Shown piece after piece: positions 48,820 through 59,704 of a stretch of 64,000 bases of DNA. The notes under the pieces are model-generated. The model did no database searches and was not told the origin of the DNA. It saw only the letters and a program-made list of their open reading frames with translations. How positions within the stretch are numbered: the stretch's first letter is position 1; the number at the start of each line of letters is the position of its first letter. Source of the stretch: Spirochaetales bacterium (lineage in GTDB: Bacteria > Spirochaetota > Spirochaetia > UBA9216). The stretch is from positions 227,996-291,995 of the forward strand of contig JAEKNX010000007.1 in assembly GCA_016839055.1 (NCBI GenBank). The letters are read 5' to 3'. The position numbers and the translations under genes were made by a program.

Positions 48820-49825
48820 CAGTTTTATCAGTAGAAACAGAATAAGACCTAAATTAAGCAAACTTGAAATCAGCATACCTGCAATCAGAGGTTTTTTTAT
48901 ATCATCACCCGACATTGTTTTAAAACCGGTTCTACTCAGGAAGATCTTAATCTGATTGTTTAAATCAGTTTCATTCGTCAGCTCATTTTTTTTGAGATCC
49001 TGCTTGATAATAAAGTGTTGACTATAGGGGAAGACAGCCGCTCTTTCCGGTTTGTCATAATCTATAATGCTGCTCAGGTAGGAATTTTCCTTGATATCAA
49101 TATTCTCAATTGAAATGTTTACGGCTTCTTTCATTAAAGCCGGATCGAAAATCAGACTGAAAGTATTTGATGACTCATCCTTCAGCTCTCCGCCGTAATC
49201 TATTGATAAATTGCCTTCGATCCAGAGTTCTTCATCGAGATCCTCTATTTTGCCACTTTTTAAGTCGGCAGAAACCGAAAATTTTTTGCTGTTCCTGAGT
49301 CCCTTAAAATCTATGAGTAATTCGCCATAGGGCGTTGTTGTAAATACGACAGGATCGCTTGTGTAGCCGCAAAATCCATTTTTAGGATCATGGCTGTTTG
49401 TGTTCGTTTCATAATCAGAAATGATCCAGGACAGCAGCCCTGTCTCCGTATTGCGTGCAATAATATAAAACTCCAGCCGAGATCCAATAAAGGCTGATGT
49501 GCGGGCTGAGAATGCGCTGATAATGACCATTGGATACTTTTTTTCATTCTTGAAGACTGATGTCTCTGCTAATTCATACCCATCGGGAAGCATAGCCTGT
49601 GCGGCTGCAATATTTTTGATTCTGTAGGATAGAAAAAAAACAATACGGTTCGATGATGAATCCCATATAAGGAATTTTTCTGCTTCCTTTCAGCATGATG
49701 TTATGCTGTGTTTTCTTAGGAAGAAATTTGTTGAAATCACCGAGAAAGCTTATCGTAGTAACATCTTGTGGCTTAACCAGTGATTCTGATTTCCTGATGA
49801 ATTGTCTGTTTTCTTCTTGTTTCAT
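48811..49825 (-). pseudogene. Paralogue of 49962-50966, frameshifted at a T8 homopolymer
   Basis: ORFs 49574-49825 (N-terminal) and 48811-49593 (C-terminal) together align to the 334-aa neighbour. Removing one T from TGTTTTTTTTC near 49631-49641 restores PYCFFLSYRIKNIAAAQAMLPDGYEL. Confidence 0.75.
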
Positions 49826-49961
49826 ATATGAACCATCTCTTGTCGGCTTTAATGAGGGGCCCGAATAAGGCCTTCAATCTATCGATCATAAGAATAACAT
49901 TGTTATACAAATTCTTCAAATCATTCCATTTTTTATAACAATTATTGCCGTTTTCCCGTTC

Positions 49962-50966
49962 TCAACCCTTTAAAATTAACAAAATAAAAAGGAATATTGA
50001 GACTAAGGGGGAAATCAATATTCCAATAATAAACAGCTTTTTTATGGTTTTAGCAGAAAATGTTTTTACATCCTCCAGCTTTGCCATCTTATTATAATTT
50101 GCTATCAAGTCATCCTGATTTTTAATATAGGTGCGGCAGCCTGGACTGTCAGCGATATAGTGCTGAGTAAACGGAAAACATGCGACCTTGGAAGGTTCCT
50201 GCTCTGCAAAATCAGGGACGAGAGTATTTTTTTTCAAGCTGATATCTTCAGTAGGGATATCCAGAGCGTTAGCAACTTCAGCCGGATCGAAGATTACAGC
50301 AAAAGGATCATCGTTATAATCTGTAAGATCTTTTATGTGTCCGATTGATGTATTCCCGGTTACCCAAAGCTCTTGATCGGGCCTGCGCATTTTCCCGTTA
50401 GTTATATTGCCTTTTAAGGCAACCTGCCGATCAGTTTTATCATCCTTGATATCGATATAGATATCTCCCTTCGAGCTTGTTGTGAAAATTGCGTTTTTAC
50501 TGTTTGGATTAGCTATACCCTCAGATGGCACGGCTATTATTGTATTGCTTAGTATATCGAAAAAGATCCAGGATAAAAGTCCGGTTTCCGTGTCTTTTGC
50601 GATGAGGTAAGATTCAAGCCTGATACCCCAAAACGTGCTGCCTCGGGTATTTAAAGTTCCAAAACCAAAATAGTAATCAGGCTCGTCACCTTCAAATATG
50701 CTGGCCTTCATGAGTTCATAGCGTTCCGGCAGTAAGGATTTTGCTTTTTCAATATCTTTAATCTTAAAAAACAGAAATAAGCTGTAGGGTTCAATCACAA
50801 AACCAATGTGGGGTGTCTTTTTTGAGGTTTTTATCAGCAGCTTTTTAAAAAGGGATTTTGGTAAAAACTTTTTAAACCCCTGGAAAAAAAATAAGGTTTG
50901 AACCTCGGCCGGATCAATTAGATTCTCAACAACTTTGATAAACTTTTCCTCATTTTGAATTTTCAT
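49962..50966 (-). CDS. Conserved hypothetical protein with C-terminal TM
   Basis: Intact 334-aa member of the tandem pair; C-terminal LFIIGILISPLVSIFLFILLILKG. Confidence 0.65.
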   Translation of the reverse strand: MKIQNEEKFIKVVENLIDPAEVQTLFFFQGFKKFLPKSLFKKLLIKTSKKTPHIGFVIEPYSLFLFFKIKDIEKAKSLLPERYELMKASIFEGDEPDYYFGFGTLNTRGSTFWGIRLESYLIAKDTETGLLSWIFFDILSNTIIAVPSEGIANPNSKNAIFTTSSKGDIYIDIKDDKTDRQVALKGNITNGKMRRPDQELWVTGNTSIGHIKDLTDYNDDPFAVIFDPAEVANALDIPTEDISLKKNTLVPDFAEQEPSKVACFPFTQHYIADSPGCRTYIKNQDDLIANYNKMAKLEDVKTFSAKTIKKLFIIGILISPLVSIFLFILLILKG

Positions 50967-51203
50967 ATCCTTATAAATCTCCTGAAAGAGAGATAATGCC
51001 GTATCTGAAAAGGTTAAGTTCTCTCAATGTCAGTATTTTAATCTACGGCAGACTAATTGTCAAAGTTGTCTGAGCTGATTTTTTTTATGATACTTGAAAT
51101 ATTGTGTATTCCACCTGAGCGGTAAAATTCCAGCAATATAAAGTAACACTTAGAACCCTTTCCCGTGTTTAATTTATATCTTATGACGGAGGATTATTAA
51201 CGG

Positions 51204-51920
51204 ATGAGAAAAATATCAGGTTTATTACTTGCCGCGGCAGTTGTTTTTCTAATTTCAGGATGCAGTTTTTATGTCGGATCAGGGATTGCAGTCGAGACTG
51301 AGTTTGATTTAAATGGATTTACATCGGTTGATGCCAGAGCCGCAAGCGAGGTGACTGTGGTCAAAGGTGATGAATACAGCGTGACTGTAACCTCCGATGA
51401 TAATATAGTCGATTACCTCGATATTTCAGTCTCGGGCGACACTCTCCTTATCAGCCGGAAACCAGGCATAACCTTCGGGAATACTATTTTTAAGACTGAA
51501 GTTGTTATGCCGGAGCTGAGCTCTCTTAGAATCAGTGAAGCATCTGATCTGATGGCCTCAGGCTTTCAGCCTTCCGATACTCTTGTCATTGATGTCAGCG
51601 GGGCAGGAAAAGGGAATATCAGCCTTATTTCTGCCGGAAATATAACCGCCATTGTCAGAGAAGCCGGTAATCTGGTTGTCAGTTCTCTCACCCCCGCAGC
51701 TGACCTGGATATTACCTGCACGAGTGCCGCCGCTGCGGATTTTAGAAACTGCGTTTCAGATAATGTCAGGGTTGATGTAGCAGGTGCCGGCAAGGCTTGG
51801 GTTAACTTAATCGGGGAACTCTCCGGTTCGATCGTAGAGGCCTCAAAGCTTTATTACAAAGGAACGCCCACTGTAGCGGATGTAAGTGTCAATACAGCAG
51901 CGAGTATTTCAACCTACTGA
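51204..51920 (+). CDS. DUF2807-type (head-GIN) lipoprotein
   Basis: Lipobox ISGCSF; FTSVDARAASEVTVVKGDEYSVTVTSDDNIVDYLDISVSGDTLLISRK pattern. Confidence 0.8.
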   Translation: MRKISGLLLAAAVVFLISGCSFYVGSGIAVETEFDLNGFTSVDARAASEVTVVKGDEYSVTVTSDDNIVDYLDISVSGDTLLISRKPGITFGNTIFKTEVVMPELSSLRISEASDLMASGFQPSDTLVIDVSGAGKGNISLISAGNITAIVREAGNLVVSSLTPAADLDITCTSAAAADFRNCVSDNVRVDVAGAGKAWVNLIGELSGSIVEASKLYYKGTPTVADVSVNTAASISTY

Positions 51921-52006
51921 GCTGTTTTTCCATTCCGGGGCCTATCGGCCCCGGCTCCTTTTTCTTGTCTGCCGTCTGAGATCTGCGGCTTCAGCTTCTA
52001 CATTTT

Positions 52007-52579
52007 TTATTTATTTTCTTCCTTCATTATGTAGCGGAATACGCATTCATCTTTTCCGGTCTCATGCCGCGTCTTAAGATCCAATTTGATATCAGGATTA
52101 TAACCGTCAAGAATCGCATAATCTGCGTATTTACAGTAATATTTCGAGTAGTTCTCAAGCCCCCATTCTTTAGCTGCCTTATGAAAAGAACATTCAGTGA
52201 CCGGAGCTACCAGATCACTATTATCGATATGGGGCTTTACAGGGAAATTACTTCCGTCTATATCTGTATAAATAAGCCAATTTTTAAAAGACAGCGGTTT
52301 ATTCTGTTTTTTTACATTCCTGGCTATACTTTTCCCTCTTTCCTTTGCAAAATATTCAACAGCATCCTTAATAAGAGCTTCCCCCTCTTCTTCTCCTAAT
52401 CGCTCGATTATAAATTTGCTCATTACCGAGAAAAGCTGCGCTGTAAGACCGAATCCGGGTGTATGATATTTTTTCCTGATTATCTTTCTTCGCAGAATTA
52501 CATCTTTCAGATACCAAATGCTGAGTCCTGCTTTTTTTTCTTTCTGTAAATCATTCATTAAAGTTCTCCTATGATTCAA
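52007..52579 (-). CDS. L-2-amino-thiazoline-4-carboxylic acid hydrolase-family protein
   Basis: Family-like C-terminal region: VTECSFHKAAKEWGLENYSKYYCKYADYAILDGYNPDIKLDLKTRHETGKDECVFRY. Confidence 0.65.
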   Translation of the reverse strand: MNHRRTLMNDLQKEKKAGLSIWYLKDVILRRKIIRKKYHTPGFGLTAQLFSVMSKFIIERLGEEEGEALIKDAVEYFAKERGKSIARNVKKQNKPLSFKNWLIYTDIDGSNFPVKPHIDNSDLVAPVTECSFHKAAKEWGLENYSKYYCKYADYAILDGYNPDIKLDLKTRHETGKDECVFRYIMKEENK

Positions 52580-52593
52580 TTTTCAATTTAGTT

Positions 52594-53190
52594 TTATTTA
52601 ACAGAATTACACATCATTCTTATAAACTGGGAGATAATGGCCTTCTCATCTACATCTTCCTGATTATTGAAGAGATAATAAAAGATGCTCCGAAGCTGTA
52701 AATTCAGTATTGTCGCGGCGGATTCCGGATCACTGATATTCAGCTGCTCACCATAATGATTCAGGAATCTGAGCAGCTGCTGATCTTCGAGTTTTTCCCA
52801 TTTTTCGTGTACGGCTGCCGCCCGCGCGTCAACCTGAATGAACCGCTCGAGTTCATGATTGAGTTTCCCGTTAAGCTTGTTTATTTCATAGAGTCCAGGG
52901 ATAATCCAGTTTATTGCAGTTTTAACATCCTGGTTTTGTTCAAGGATCCTGTTCAGATTCATCGTGCCATAGTCAAGAATCGCTTCCTTATGCTCTTCGA
53001 GAATAATCAGGAATATTTCCCATTTATCCTTGAAGTGCGAATAAATACTGCCCACAGATATTCCTGCCGCCTTGGCTATCATATTTGTAGTTGTTTCTTC
53101 AAATCCTTTCTCCGCGAAAAGCTCTCTGGCTGTAATTACGATTTTATTCCGTGTTTCCATCGATCTTTTTTGGATAGGAGTCTTTTTCAT
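52594..53190 (-). CDS. TetR-family regulator
   Basis: TRNKIVITARELFAEKGFEETTTNMIAKAAGISVGSIYSHFKDKWEIFLIILEE. Confidence 0.93.
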   Translation of the reverse strand: MKKTPIQKRSMETRNKIVITARELFAEKGFEETTTNMIAKAAGISVGSIYSHFKDKWEIFLIILEEHKEAILDYGTMNLNRILEQNQDVKTAINWIIPGLYEINKLNGKLNHELERFIQVDARAAAVHEKWEKLEDQQLLRFLNHYGEQLNISDPESAATILNLQLRSIFYYLFNNQEDVDEKAIISQFIRMMCNSVK

Positions 53191-53359
53191 TTAGTTCCGC
53201 AATCCCTTAATATTGGCTTTTGTATCAATAGTATCATCAGTTCTGTAATTGTCAAGATCTTATGTGAATTCGAGCTCAGTTTCATTTTTATTCTTGACTT
53301 AATATAAATGCATGATAGAGTTTTAGAATATTCATGCAGGAGATTTTTAAAAGTAGGAG

Positions 53360-54745
53360 ATGCCTATGAAAAAGCAGCTTTCAAACACGAAAATTATATT
53401 GCTTTGCCTGTCAGATTTTGCTAAAGGGATCTTTACCGGCATGATTGCGAATTACCTGATATATTTCTTCCTTCCGACCGCCGAATCAGGAATAACTGTT
53501 GTTATATCTCAGGGCTATGTTGCGCTTGGGGTACTGACCCTGATTGGAGTTGTAAAAGCTATAGGCCACATTATTGATGCCTTCACAGACCCTCTTATTG
53601 CGCACTGGAGCGACAGATGCACAAACAGGAATGGAAGAAGAATACCGTTTATGAGGTGGGCATCAATTCCTTATGGCTTATCTGCCTTGCTGATTTTCTG
53701 CCCCCCGGTAGACCATATCCATTGGATTAATAACATCTGGGTGTCGGTATTCATATGGCTCTATTTCATTTTCTATACTGCATATATGATTCCTCATGGG
53801 GCATTATTTCCTGAATTAATTACTAATCATAAAAAGAGATTATGGGCCTACAGCATCAGTTCATTGTGTTTTGTATCAGGATCCGCCTTAGTCTATATGA
53901 CGCCTATTCCTGTAAACATGTTCAAAGAATCGGGGATGAGTGCTTTATCAGCATATCAGCTTACCTTTGGAATTATGACGGTAATCGGAGTAATATTACT
54001 TCTTGTTAGTGCTTTCTGCATAAATGAAAAAGAGTATACCGAAAGTAAAATTGCCAGTATAAAACTATTCCCGGCCGTGAAGGCCGCCTTCCAGAATCGT
54101 GAATTCCGGATGCTGACAGCTGGACAGCTTCTTGAATATACTTCCATGGCTTTTTTCCAGGCTACTATAATGTATTATATTACGATCCTGCTCGGTCTGC
54201 CGGAAGCACAGGCGCCAATAATCCTGGGATTAAGTATTGCTTGTTCGGTCTTATTATATCCACTCACTATAAGAATATCAAAAAGGGTAGGGAAGAAGCA
54301 GGCTTTGATTTTTGCTCTTTTTATTTTCATAATTTCATATCTGATAATATTTTTTGGTGCCGACTGGCCTATCCCTCCTCTGGCGAAAGGCCTGATGCTG
54401 TCAGTTCTTGTGTCTTTCCCCTTTGCGGCCTTGAATATTCTGCCCCATGCGATGATGGCGGATGTAATTCAGTATGACACAATAGTAACCGGAACGAATA
54501 AAGAGGGAATTTTCAGTGCGGCAAAATCGTTTATCACAAAACTAGGGCAGTCCATTGCGATAATGATAGTGCCAAGTATAATCTCAATCGGAAGTTTGGA
54601 AGGAAGCAGTGTCAGCCGCTTTGGGATAAAGATGACAGCTGTAGTATCAGCAGTTTTTTGTGCATTGAGTATTATTGTTTTCTACTACTATGATGAAAAG
54701 AAAATTGTTAATCGTATTGAAAATGAAAAATCAATTATAACATAG
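53360..54745 (+). CDS. MFS transporter, GPH/MelB-like
   Basis: 12-TM; DAFTDPLIAHWSDRCTNRNGRRIPFMRWASIPYG, FSAAKSFITKLGQSIA. Confidence 0.9.
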   Translation: MPMKKQLSNTKIILLCLSDFAKGIFTGMIANYLIYFFLPTAESGITVVISQGYVALGVLTLIGVVKAIGHIIDAFTDPLIAHWSDRCTNRNGRRIPFMRWASIPYGLSALLIFCPPVDHIHWINNIWVSVFIWLYFIFYTAYMIPHGALFPELITNHKKRLWAYSISSLCFVSGSALVYMTPIPVNMFKESGMSALSAYQLTFGIMTVIGVILLLVSAFCINEKEYTESKIASIKLFPAVKAAFQNREFRMLTAGQLLEYTSMAFFQATIMYYITILLGLPEAQAPIILGLSIACSVLLYPLTIRISKRVGKKQALIFALFIFIISYLIIFFGADWPIPPLAKGLMLSVLVSFPFAALNILPHAMMADVIQYDTIVTGTNKEGIFSAAKSFITKLGQSIAIMIVPSIISIGSLEGSSVSRFGIKMTAVVSAVFCALSIIVFYYYDEKKIVNRIENEKSIIT

Positions 54746-54764
54746 ATTTTTTAAGGAGTAACCT

Positions 54765-56189
54765 TTGGGACTTTTTACAGGTTCAGCTATAGGAATACTG
54801 TTATCGCTGATAGTTGTTATGCTTATTCGTGCTTTTTCTCAGAAAAAACAGGACATTCCTGAAAAACTATATAATGATAAAGACTTCATTACAGATGGTA
54901 AAAGATACGAGCAGACATTATCAAAAATGATATCGCATGAGACAATATCAACTGAGGATAATACTTATATAGCTGAGATTGAAAAGCTGCATGAATATCT
55001 GAAAGAAAGATTTCCACTTATAGAAAATACATGCGAATGGAAGAATATTGATGGAGGACTGCTAATCAAATGGACTGGCCGGTCAGAGATACGGCCGCTA
55101 TTATTAATGTCGCATCTGGATGTTGTTCCGGCAAAAGGCGAATGGACTAAACCGGCCTTCTCCGGTGATATTGAAGACGGAATAATATGGGGAAGGGGCG
55201 CTGTTGATACAAAAGGTTCTTTATGCGCAATTTTTGAAGCAGTAGAAAGCCTTTTACAGGAAGATTATAAACCCGATTGCGATTTGTATATTTTCGCATC
55301 AAGCAGGGAGGAGATTGCCGGGGAAGATGCTGCAAAAGCCGCGGCATTTTTGAAAGAAAACGGCATTGCACCCCGGCTTGTAATAGATGAAGGCGGAGCC
55401 ATTATAGACAATCCCATGGCAGGAGTTACCGGCAGATTCGGAATGATTGCAATGAGTGAAAAAAGCAGCGCGAAAATATTACTTACTGCCGGCAGGAAAT
55501 CCAATGAGTCGGGAATGCAGCGGCTTGCTCGATTTGTGCTGAAAATGAAAAAAATCAAGCTTTCTGATTATAATCTAGCCCCGGAAGTTAAGGCAATGTT
55601 TTCCGAATTGACTCCATCTATGTCATTTGGTCTGAGATTTATCTTTTCAAACTTATGGCTGTTCAAATCTCTTATCTTGAATTTACTGCCGAAGTTTAGT
55701 TCAGAAGCTGCCGGCATGATCGGCGCAACAGTTTCATTTTCAAACTTGACAGGAGCCGATGCGGATAAGCTGCCAATCGGGACATGCGGAATGAATGCGA
55801 CCATTGCAGGCACTTACCATCAGGATATCAGGAAATGCACAACGGGCTTTATTAAACATGCAGAAAAAGCTGGTCTTTCAGCAAAGCTAAGCCTTATACG
55901 GGAAACTGTAAAACCTGAGCCTGTCGGGAGCAGCGGATACAATTATGTCGCTGATACAATAAGGAAAGTTTTTGAAAATGTAAGGCCCTCCCCGTTCATT
56001 ATTTTCGGAGGAACCGACGCCAGAGCCTTTGTCGATGTAAGTGAGAGTGTTATTCGTTTTGTACCATTGCATTTCACTAAAGAAGAGCTGTCATCAGTTC
56101 ATAGCCCGAATGAGCATGTTCATAGCACAAGCCTCTGCGGCGGAGTAAGGTTTTACAGGGAAGCTATTAAGAACATCAGTGATTTATAA
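54765..56189 (+). CDS. M20-family metallopeptidase (PM20D1/CPS1-like) with N-terminal TM
   Basis: LLLMSHLDVVPAKGEWTKPAFSGDIEDGIIWGRGAVDTKGSLCAIFEAVE; SREEIAGEDAA; start TTG at 54765. Confidence 0.88.
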   Translation: MGLFTGSAIGILLSLIVVMLIRAFSQKKQDIPEKLYNDKDFITDGKRYEQTLSKMISHETISTEDNTYIAEIEKLHEYLKERFPLIENTCEWKNIDGGLLIKWTGRSEIRPLLLMSHLDVVPAKGEWTKPAFSGDIEDGIIWGRGAVDTKGSLCAIFEAVESLLQEDYKPDCDLYIFASSREEIAGEDAAKAAAFLKENGIAPRLVIDEGGAIIDNPMAGVTGRFGMIAMSEKSSAKILLTAGRKSNESGMQRLARFVLKMKKIKLSDYNLAPEVKAMFSELTPSMSFGLRFIFSNLWLFKSLILNLLPKFSSEAAGMIGATVSFSNLTGADADKLPIGTCGMNATIAGTYHQDIRKCTTGFIKHAEKAGLSAKLSLIRETVKPEPVGSSGYNYVADTIRKVFENVRPSPFIIFGGTDARAFVDVSESVIRFVPLHFTKEELSSVHSPNEHVHSTSLCGGVRFYREAIKNISDL

Positions 56190-56394
56190 TAGAAGCGGCT
56201 AACTTATATTTTTAAGAATGCTTAGTTCTATAAATAGTACTTCAGGTTCCAGATTTTCGAATAAATAATGATAATCATCAGGAAAAGTTTTCCTCCGGTA
56301 AATATTATCTAATGCAATAACAAATACAATTATTAATAAGTGAGAACTTTGCAATTCTTCCTTTAATATTCTATATTGTTAACAGGAGAATACA

Positions 56395-58530
56395 ATGTCT
56401 ATAAGAAGAAAGCTCGTTTTAATTTTACTCGCGGCAATTATCACTCCAATACTGATACTAAGCGTAATTATGACTATTAAAATAAATGATAGATCTAAGG
56501 CTGATCATATTTCCAACGCCATGAATGGACTTATTCAGGTTGAGAACTCCATAGATTTATTTTTTAATAATGCTCTCCAGGATACCGAGATGCTATCACA
56601 ATCTTTTTTGGTAAGAGCGGCCGATGATTCCATTACTACCTATAAAAACACGACTGTTAAGACGCCGATGACGCCAGTTGAGAATGGCGGCATGGAGAAG
56701 GACATCTTCGAGTATTTTCGGGTGATAGGGGATACGCATCCCGCCTATGATTATGTTACCCTCGGATTGGAGAACGGTGGTTTTGTTATGTTTCCTGTCA
56801 GTGACAGAAAACCGGGTTATAATCCTCCTGAGAGGGGGTGGTACAAGAAGGCCATGGAGAACCCCGGTAAACCGCAAGTTACCGACGCATTCCCAACTTC
56901 GGACGGGAAGAATGTAGTTGTAAGTACGGTTATTACGGTCAGTGATTTTGCTGAGAATATTATAGGGGTTGCCTCATATGATATTTCTCTCAAAGGACTT
57001 ACCGGACTTGTAAAAGATGTCAGAGTAGGGGAAACCGGGTATATGATCCTGGTAGAGGATTCCGGTGCTATTCTTGCCGATCCCTTACATCCTGAGATTA
57101 ATTTCCAGAATATTTCAGATTGTGATATCACAGGCTATCATGAGCTTGCGGGAATTAAAGAAGGAAGCATTGGTCTTGTGATAGATGATAAGGAATACAC
57201 TTCGGTTATTTCCACTTCAAGGATGCTTGGATATAAACTTGTAGTACTTATTGAAGATGCCGAGATTATGGCAGGAGGTATTGCCATTCTTAAGCTTATT
57301 CTAATAATAAGCATTATTCTGATTGCCGGTTTTGGAGCCGCGGCCTGGTTTATCTCCGGTTCTTTTACAAAGCCGGTAAAGAATCTGGCCGTACTTCTTG
57401 AAGATATAGCGGCAGGCGGCGGGGATCTTACAAAAACTCTGAATGTTAATTCCAGGGATGAAATAGGACGGGTTTCAAATAGTTTTAATAGTTTTAACCA
57501 TACATTGAATAATATGATTAAAATTATAAAGACTGCAACTGAAAGTCTGGCTGATTCGAGCTACATCTTGTCATCCAATACTGAGGAGTCCGGAGCCGCT
57601 GTTGTCGAGATTGCAGCGAATATAGAAAGTGCCAAAAATCAAATCAGGGTTCAGAATGACAGTGTTTCAAGCACATTGACGGCTGTCGAGCAGATCAGCA
57701 GGAATATTGATTCTCTGGGAAGTCTTATAGATGAACAGGCATCCAGTGTAACCGAATCTTCGGCATCGATAGAAGAGATGGTTTCTAACATTAGTTCAGT
57801 CAATACCAGCATTAAAAAGGCGGCAGAAAGAACAGGAGCTCTCGTTGATATTTCCATGAGAGGTAAAAATGAGTTGAGTACTGTAAATGAGCAAATAAAG
57901 CAAATATCCATTCAATCGGAAGATTTAATGGATATAAATCAGATTATTGAAGATATTGCCAACCAGACAAATCTGCTTGCCATGAATGCCGCTATCGAAG
58001 CAGCTCATGCGGGGAATGCCGGTAGAGGATTCGCTGTAGTTTCTGATGAGATAAGAAAACTTGCCGAAACATCCGGGATACAATCAAAACAAACCCAACA
58101 GAAATTGAATTCCATAAAGATAATTATTGATAATGTTGTTGATTCTTCGACGAAGGCGGAGAAGACTTTTGAAGAAACAATAGATTCTATTAAGATTGTC
58201 AGAGATCTTGAGGAAGAGATTATGCAGGCAATGTTCGAGCAAAGTGCCGGCAGCAAACAGATTTTAGAGGCGATGAATAGTATCAATGATATCACATCCG
58301 GAGTACGATCAGGCTCCATCGAGATGAGCAGCGGAGTAAAGCTGATTCTTGATGAGAGCAGCAGGCTCAGAGGTATCACCGATGAGGTTTTTCAAAGTAT
58401 CAGTGAGATTGCCTCAGGAGCTGATAATATAAGAGAATCATCCCTGACTGTAGCAGACTTGAGTGCTCAAAATAGGGAACGTATCGATGAAGTCCTGGCA
58501 GAAACCCGGAAGTTTACTCTGCAGGAATAG
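56395..58530 (+). CDS. Methyl-accepting chemotaxis protein with dCache-type sensor
   Basis: Two TMs, Cache region (YVTLGLENGGFVMFPVSDRKPGYNPPERGWYKKAME), HAMP, signalling hairpin IEDIANQTNLLAMNAAIEAAHAGNAGRGFAVVSDEIRKLAE. Confidence 0.95.
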   Translation: MSIRRKLVLILLAAIITPILILSVIMTIKINDRSKADHISNAMNGLIQVENSIDLFFNNALQDTEMLSQSFLVRAADDSITTYKNTTVKTPMTPVENGGMEKDIFEYFRVIGDTHPAYDYVTLGLENGGFVMFPVSDRKPGYNPPERGWYKKAMENPGKPQVTDAFPTSDGKNVVVSTVITVSDFAENIIGVASYDISLKGLTGLVKDVRVGETGYMILVEDSGAILADPLHPEINFQNISDCDITGYHELAGIKEGSIGLVIDDKEYTSVISTSRMLGYKLVVLIEDAEIMAGGIAILKLILIISIILIAGFGAAAWFISGSFTKPVKNLAVLLEDIAAGGGDLTKTLNVNSRDEIGRVSNSFNSFNHTLNNMIKIIKTATESLADSSYILSSNTEESGAAVVEIAANIESAKNQIRVQNDSVSSTLTAVEQISRNIDSLGSLIDEQASSVTESSASIEEMVSNISSVNTSIKKAAERTGALVDISMRGKNELSTVNEQIKQISIQSEDLMDINQIIEDIANQTNLLAMNAAIEAAHAGNAGRGFAVVSDEIRKLAETSGIQSKQTQQKLNSIKIIIDNVVDSSTKAEKTFEETIDSIKIVRDLEEEIMQAMFEQSAGSKQILEAMNSINDITSGVRSGSIEMSSGVKLILDESSRLRGITDEVFQSISEIASGADNIRESSLTVADLSAQNRERIDEVLAETRKFTLQE

Positions 58531-58702
58531 CGGTCGGAGATGTGCCGAGTCTTTCTTCGCGGTATAAATGTAGGCGGAAAGATTAAAATCAGGATTGACG
58601 ATCATCCTTATAGTTTTTATATTAATTGAAACGGGCGTATCTGAAAAATCAACTTTTAGAGCCCCGTGACATATCCTCTATCTAAAATATCGGGAGTGAT
58701 TC

Positions 58703-59701
58703 ATGACAGACGGTCAGGCCATAGCATGCAATGGAAAAATTGAATTGACGGACGAATTAAAAAAAATACTGCTGATTGAAAAAGAAATTAGAAAGGTTTT
58801 GATAGGACAGGATTATCTGGTCAACAGGCTTCTTATCGGGTTAATATGCAACCAGCATGTTCTCATTGAGGGAGTGCCCGGACTTGCCAAAACCCTGAGT
58901 GTAAACACCCTGGCAAAGACCCTCGGACTTGCTTTTAAACGGATTCAGTTTACCCCGGATCTGCTTCCGGCGGACATCCTTGGAACATTGATTTATAACC
59001 CGAAGACTGGTGCTTTTTTACCAAAAAAGGGCCCCATTTTCGGCAACATTATTCTCGCAGATGAGATAAACCGCGCACCAGCCAAGGTCCAGTCGGCACT
59101 GCTTGAATCAATGCAGGAACGTCAGGTTACAATAGGTGATGAAACATGGGCACTTGAGCAGCCGTTTATGGTAATGGCAACCCAGAACCCCATAGAGCAG
59201 GAAGGAACCTATCCCTTGCCTGAGGCTCAGGTTGACCGCTTTATGCTGAAGGTTAAGATCTCTTATCCTGACAGGGCTGAGGAACTTAAGATCCTCAGGT
59301 TGATGGCCCGATCCATGCCTGTGGCAGATATCAACATCGTCGCATCCGGGGCTGACATTATGACTCTTCGTGATTCTCTGGATAATGTCCACATGGAAGC
59401 TGTAATCGAGGAATATATCGTTGATTTGGTTCAGGCTGGGCGTAATCCGGATTCCTACGGAATTGATGCCGCGCATTTGATTAAGTACGGGGCTTCGCCG
59501 CGGGCAACTATTTATTTGACCCTCGCTGCCAAGGCAAACGCGATGCTGCAGGGGCGTATGTATGTAATACCGGAAGATGTAACTTCGCTGGTTTTTGATG
59601 TGCTCAGGCACAGGCTAATTCCAAGTTATGAGGCTGAAGCGGAAGGTCTGAACTCTGATGATATAATCAGGATGATAGTAGACAAGATACCCGCTCCGTA
59701 A
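58703..59701 (+). CDS. MoxR-family AAA+ ATPase (second copy)
   Basis: GVPGLAKTLSVNTLAKTLGL, LADEINRAPAKVQSALLESMQERQVTIG, ATQNPIEQEGTYPLPEAQVDRFMLK. Confidence 0.96.
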   Translation: MTDGQAIACNGKIELTDELKKILLIEKEIRKVLIGQDYLVNRLLIGLICNQHVLIEGVPGLAKTLSVNTLAKTLGLAFKRIQFTPDLLPADILGTLIYNPKTGAFLPKKGPIFGNIILADEINRAPAKVQSALLESMQERQVTIGDETWALEQPFMVMATQNPIEQEGTYPLPEAQVDRFMLKVKISYPDRAEELKILRLMARSMPVADINIVASGADIMTLRDSLDNVHMEAVIEEYIVDLVQAGRNPDSYGIDAAHLIKYGASPRATIYLTLAAKANAMLQGRMYVIPEDVTSLVFDVLRHRLIPSYEAEAEGLNSDDIIRMIVDKIPAP

Positions 59702-59704
59702 TTT

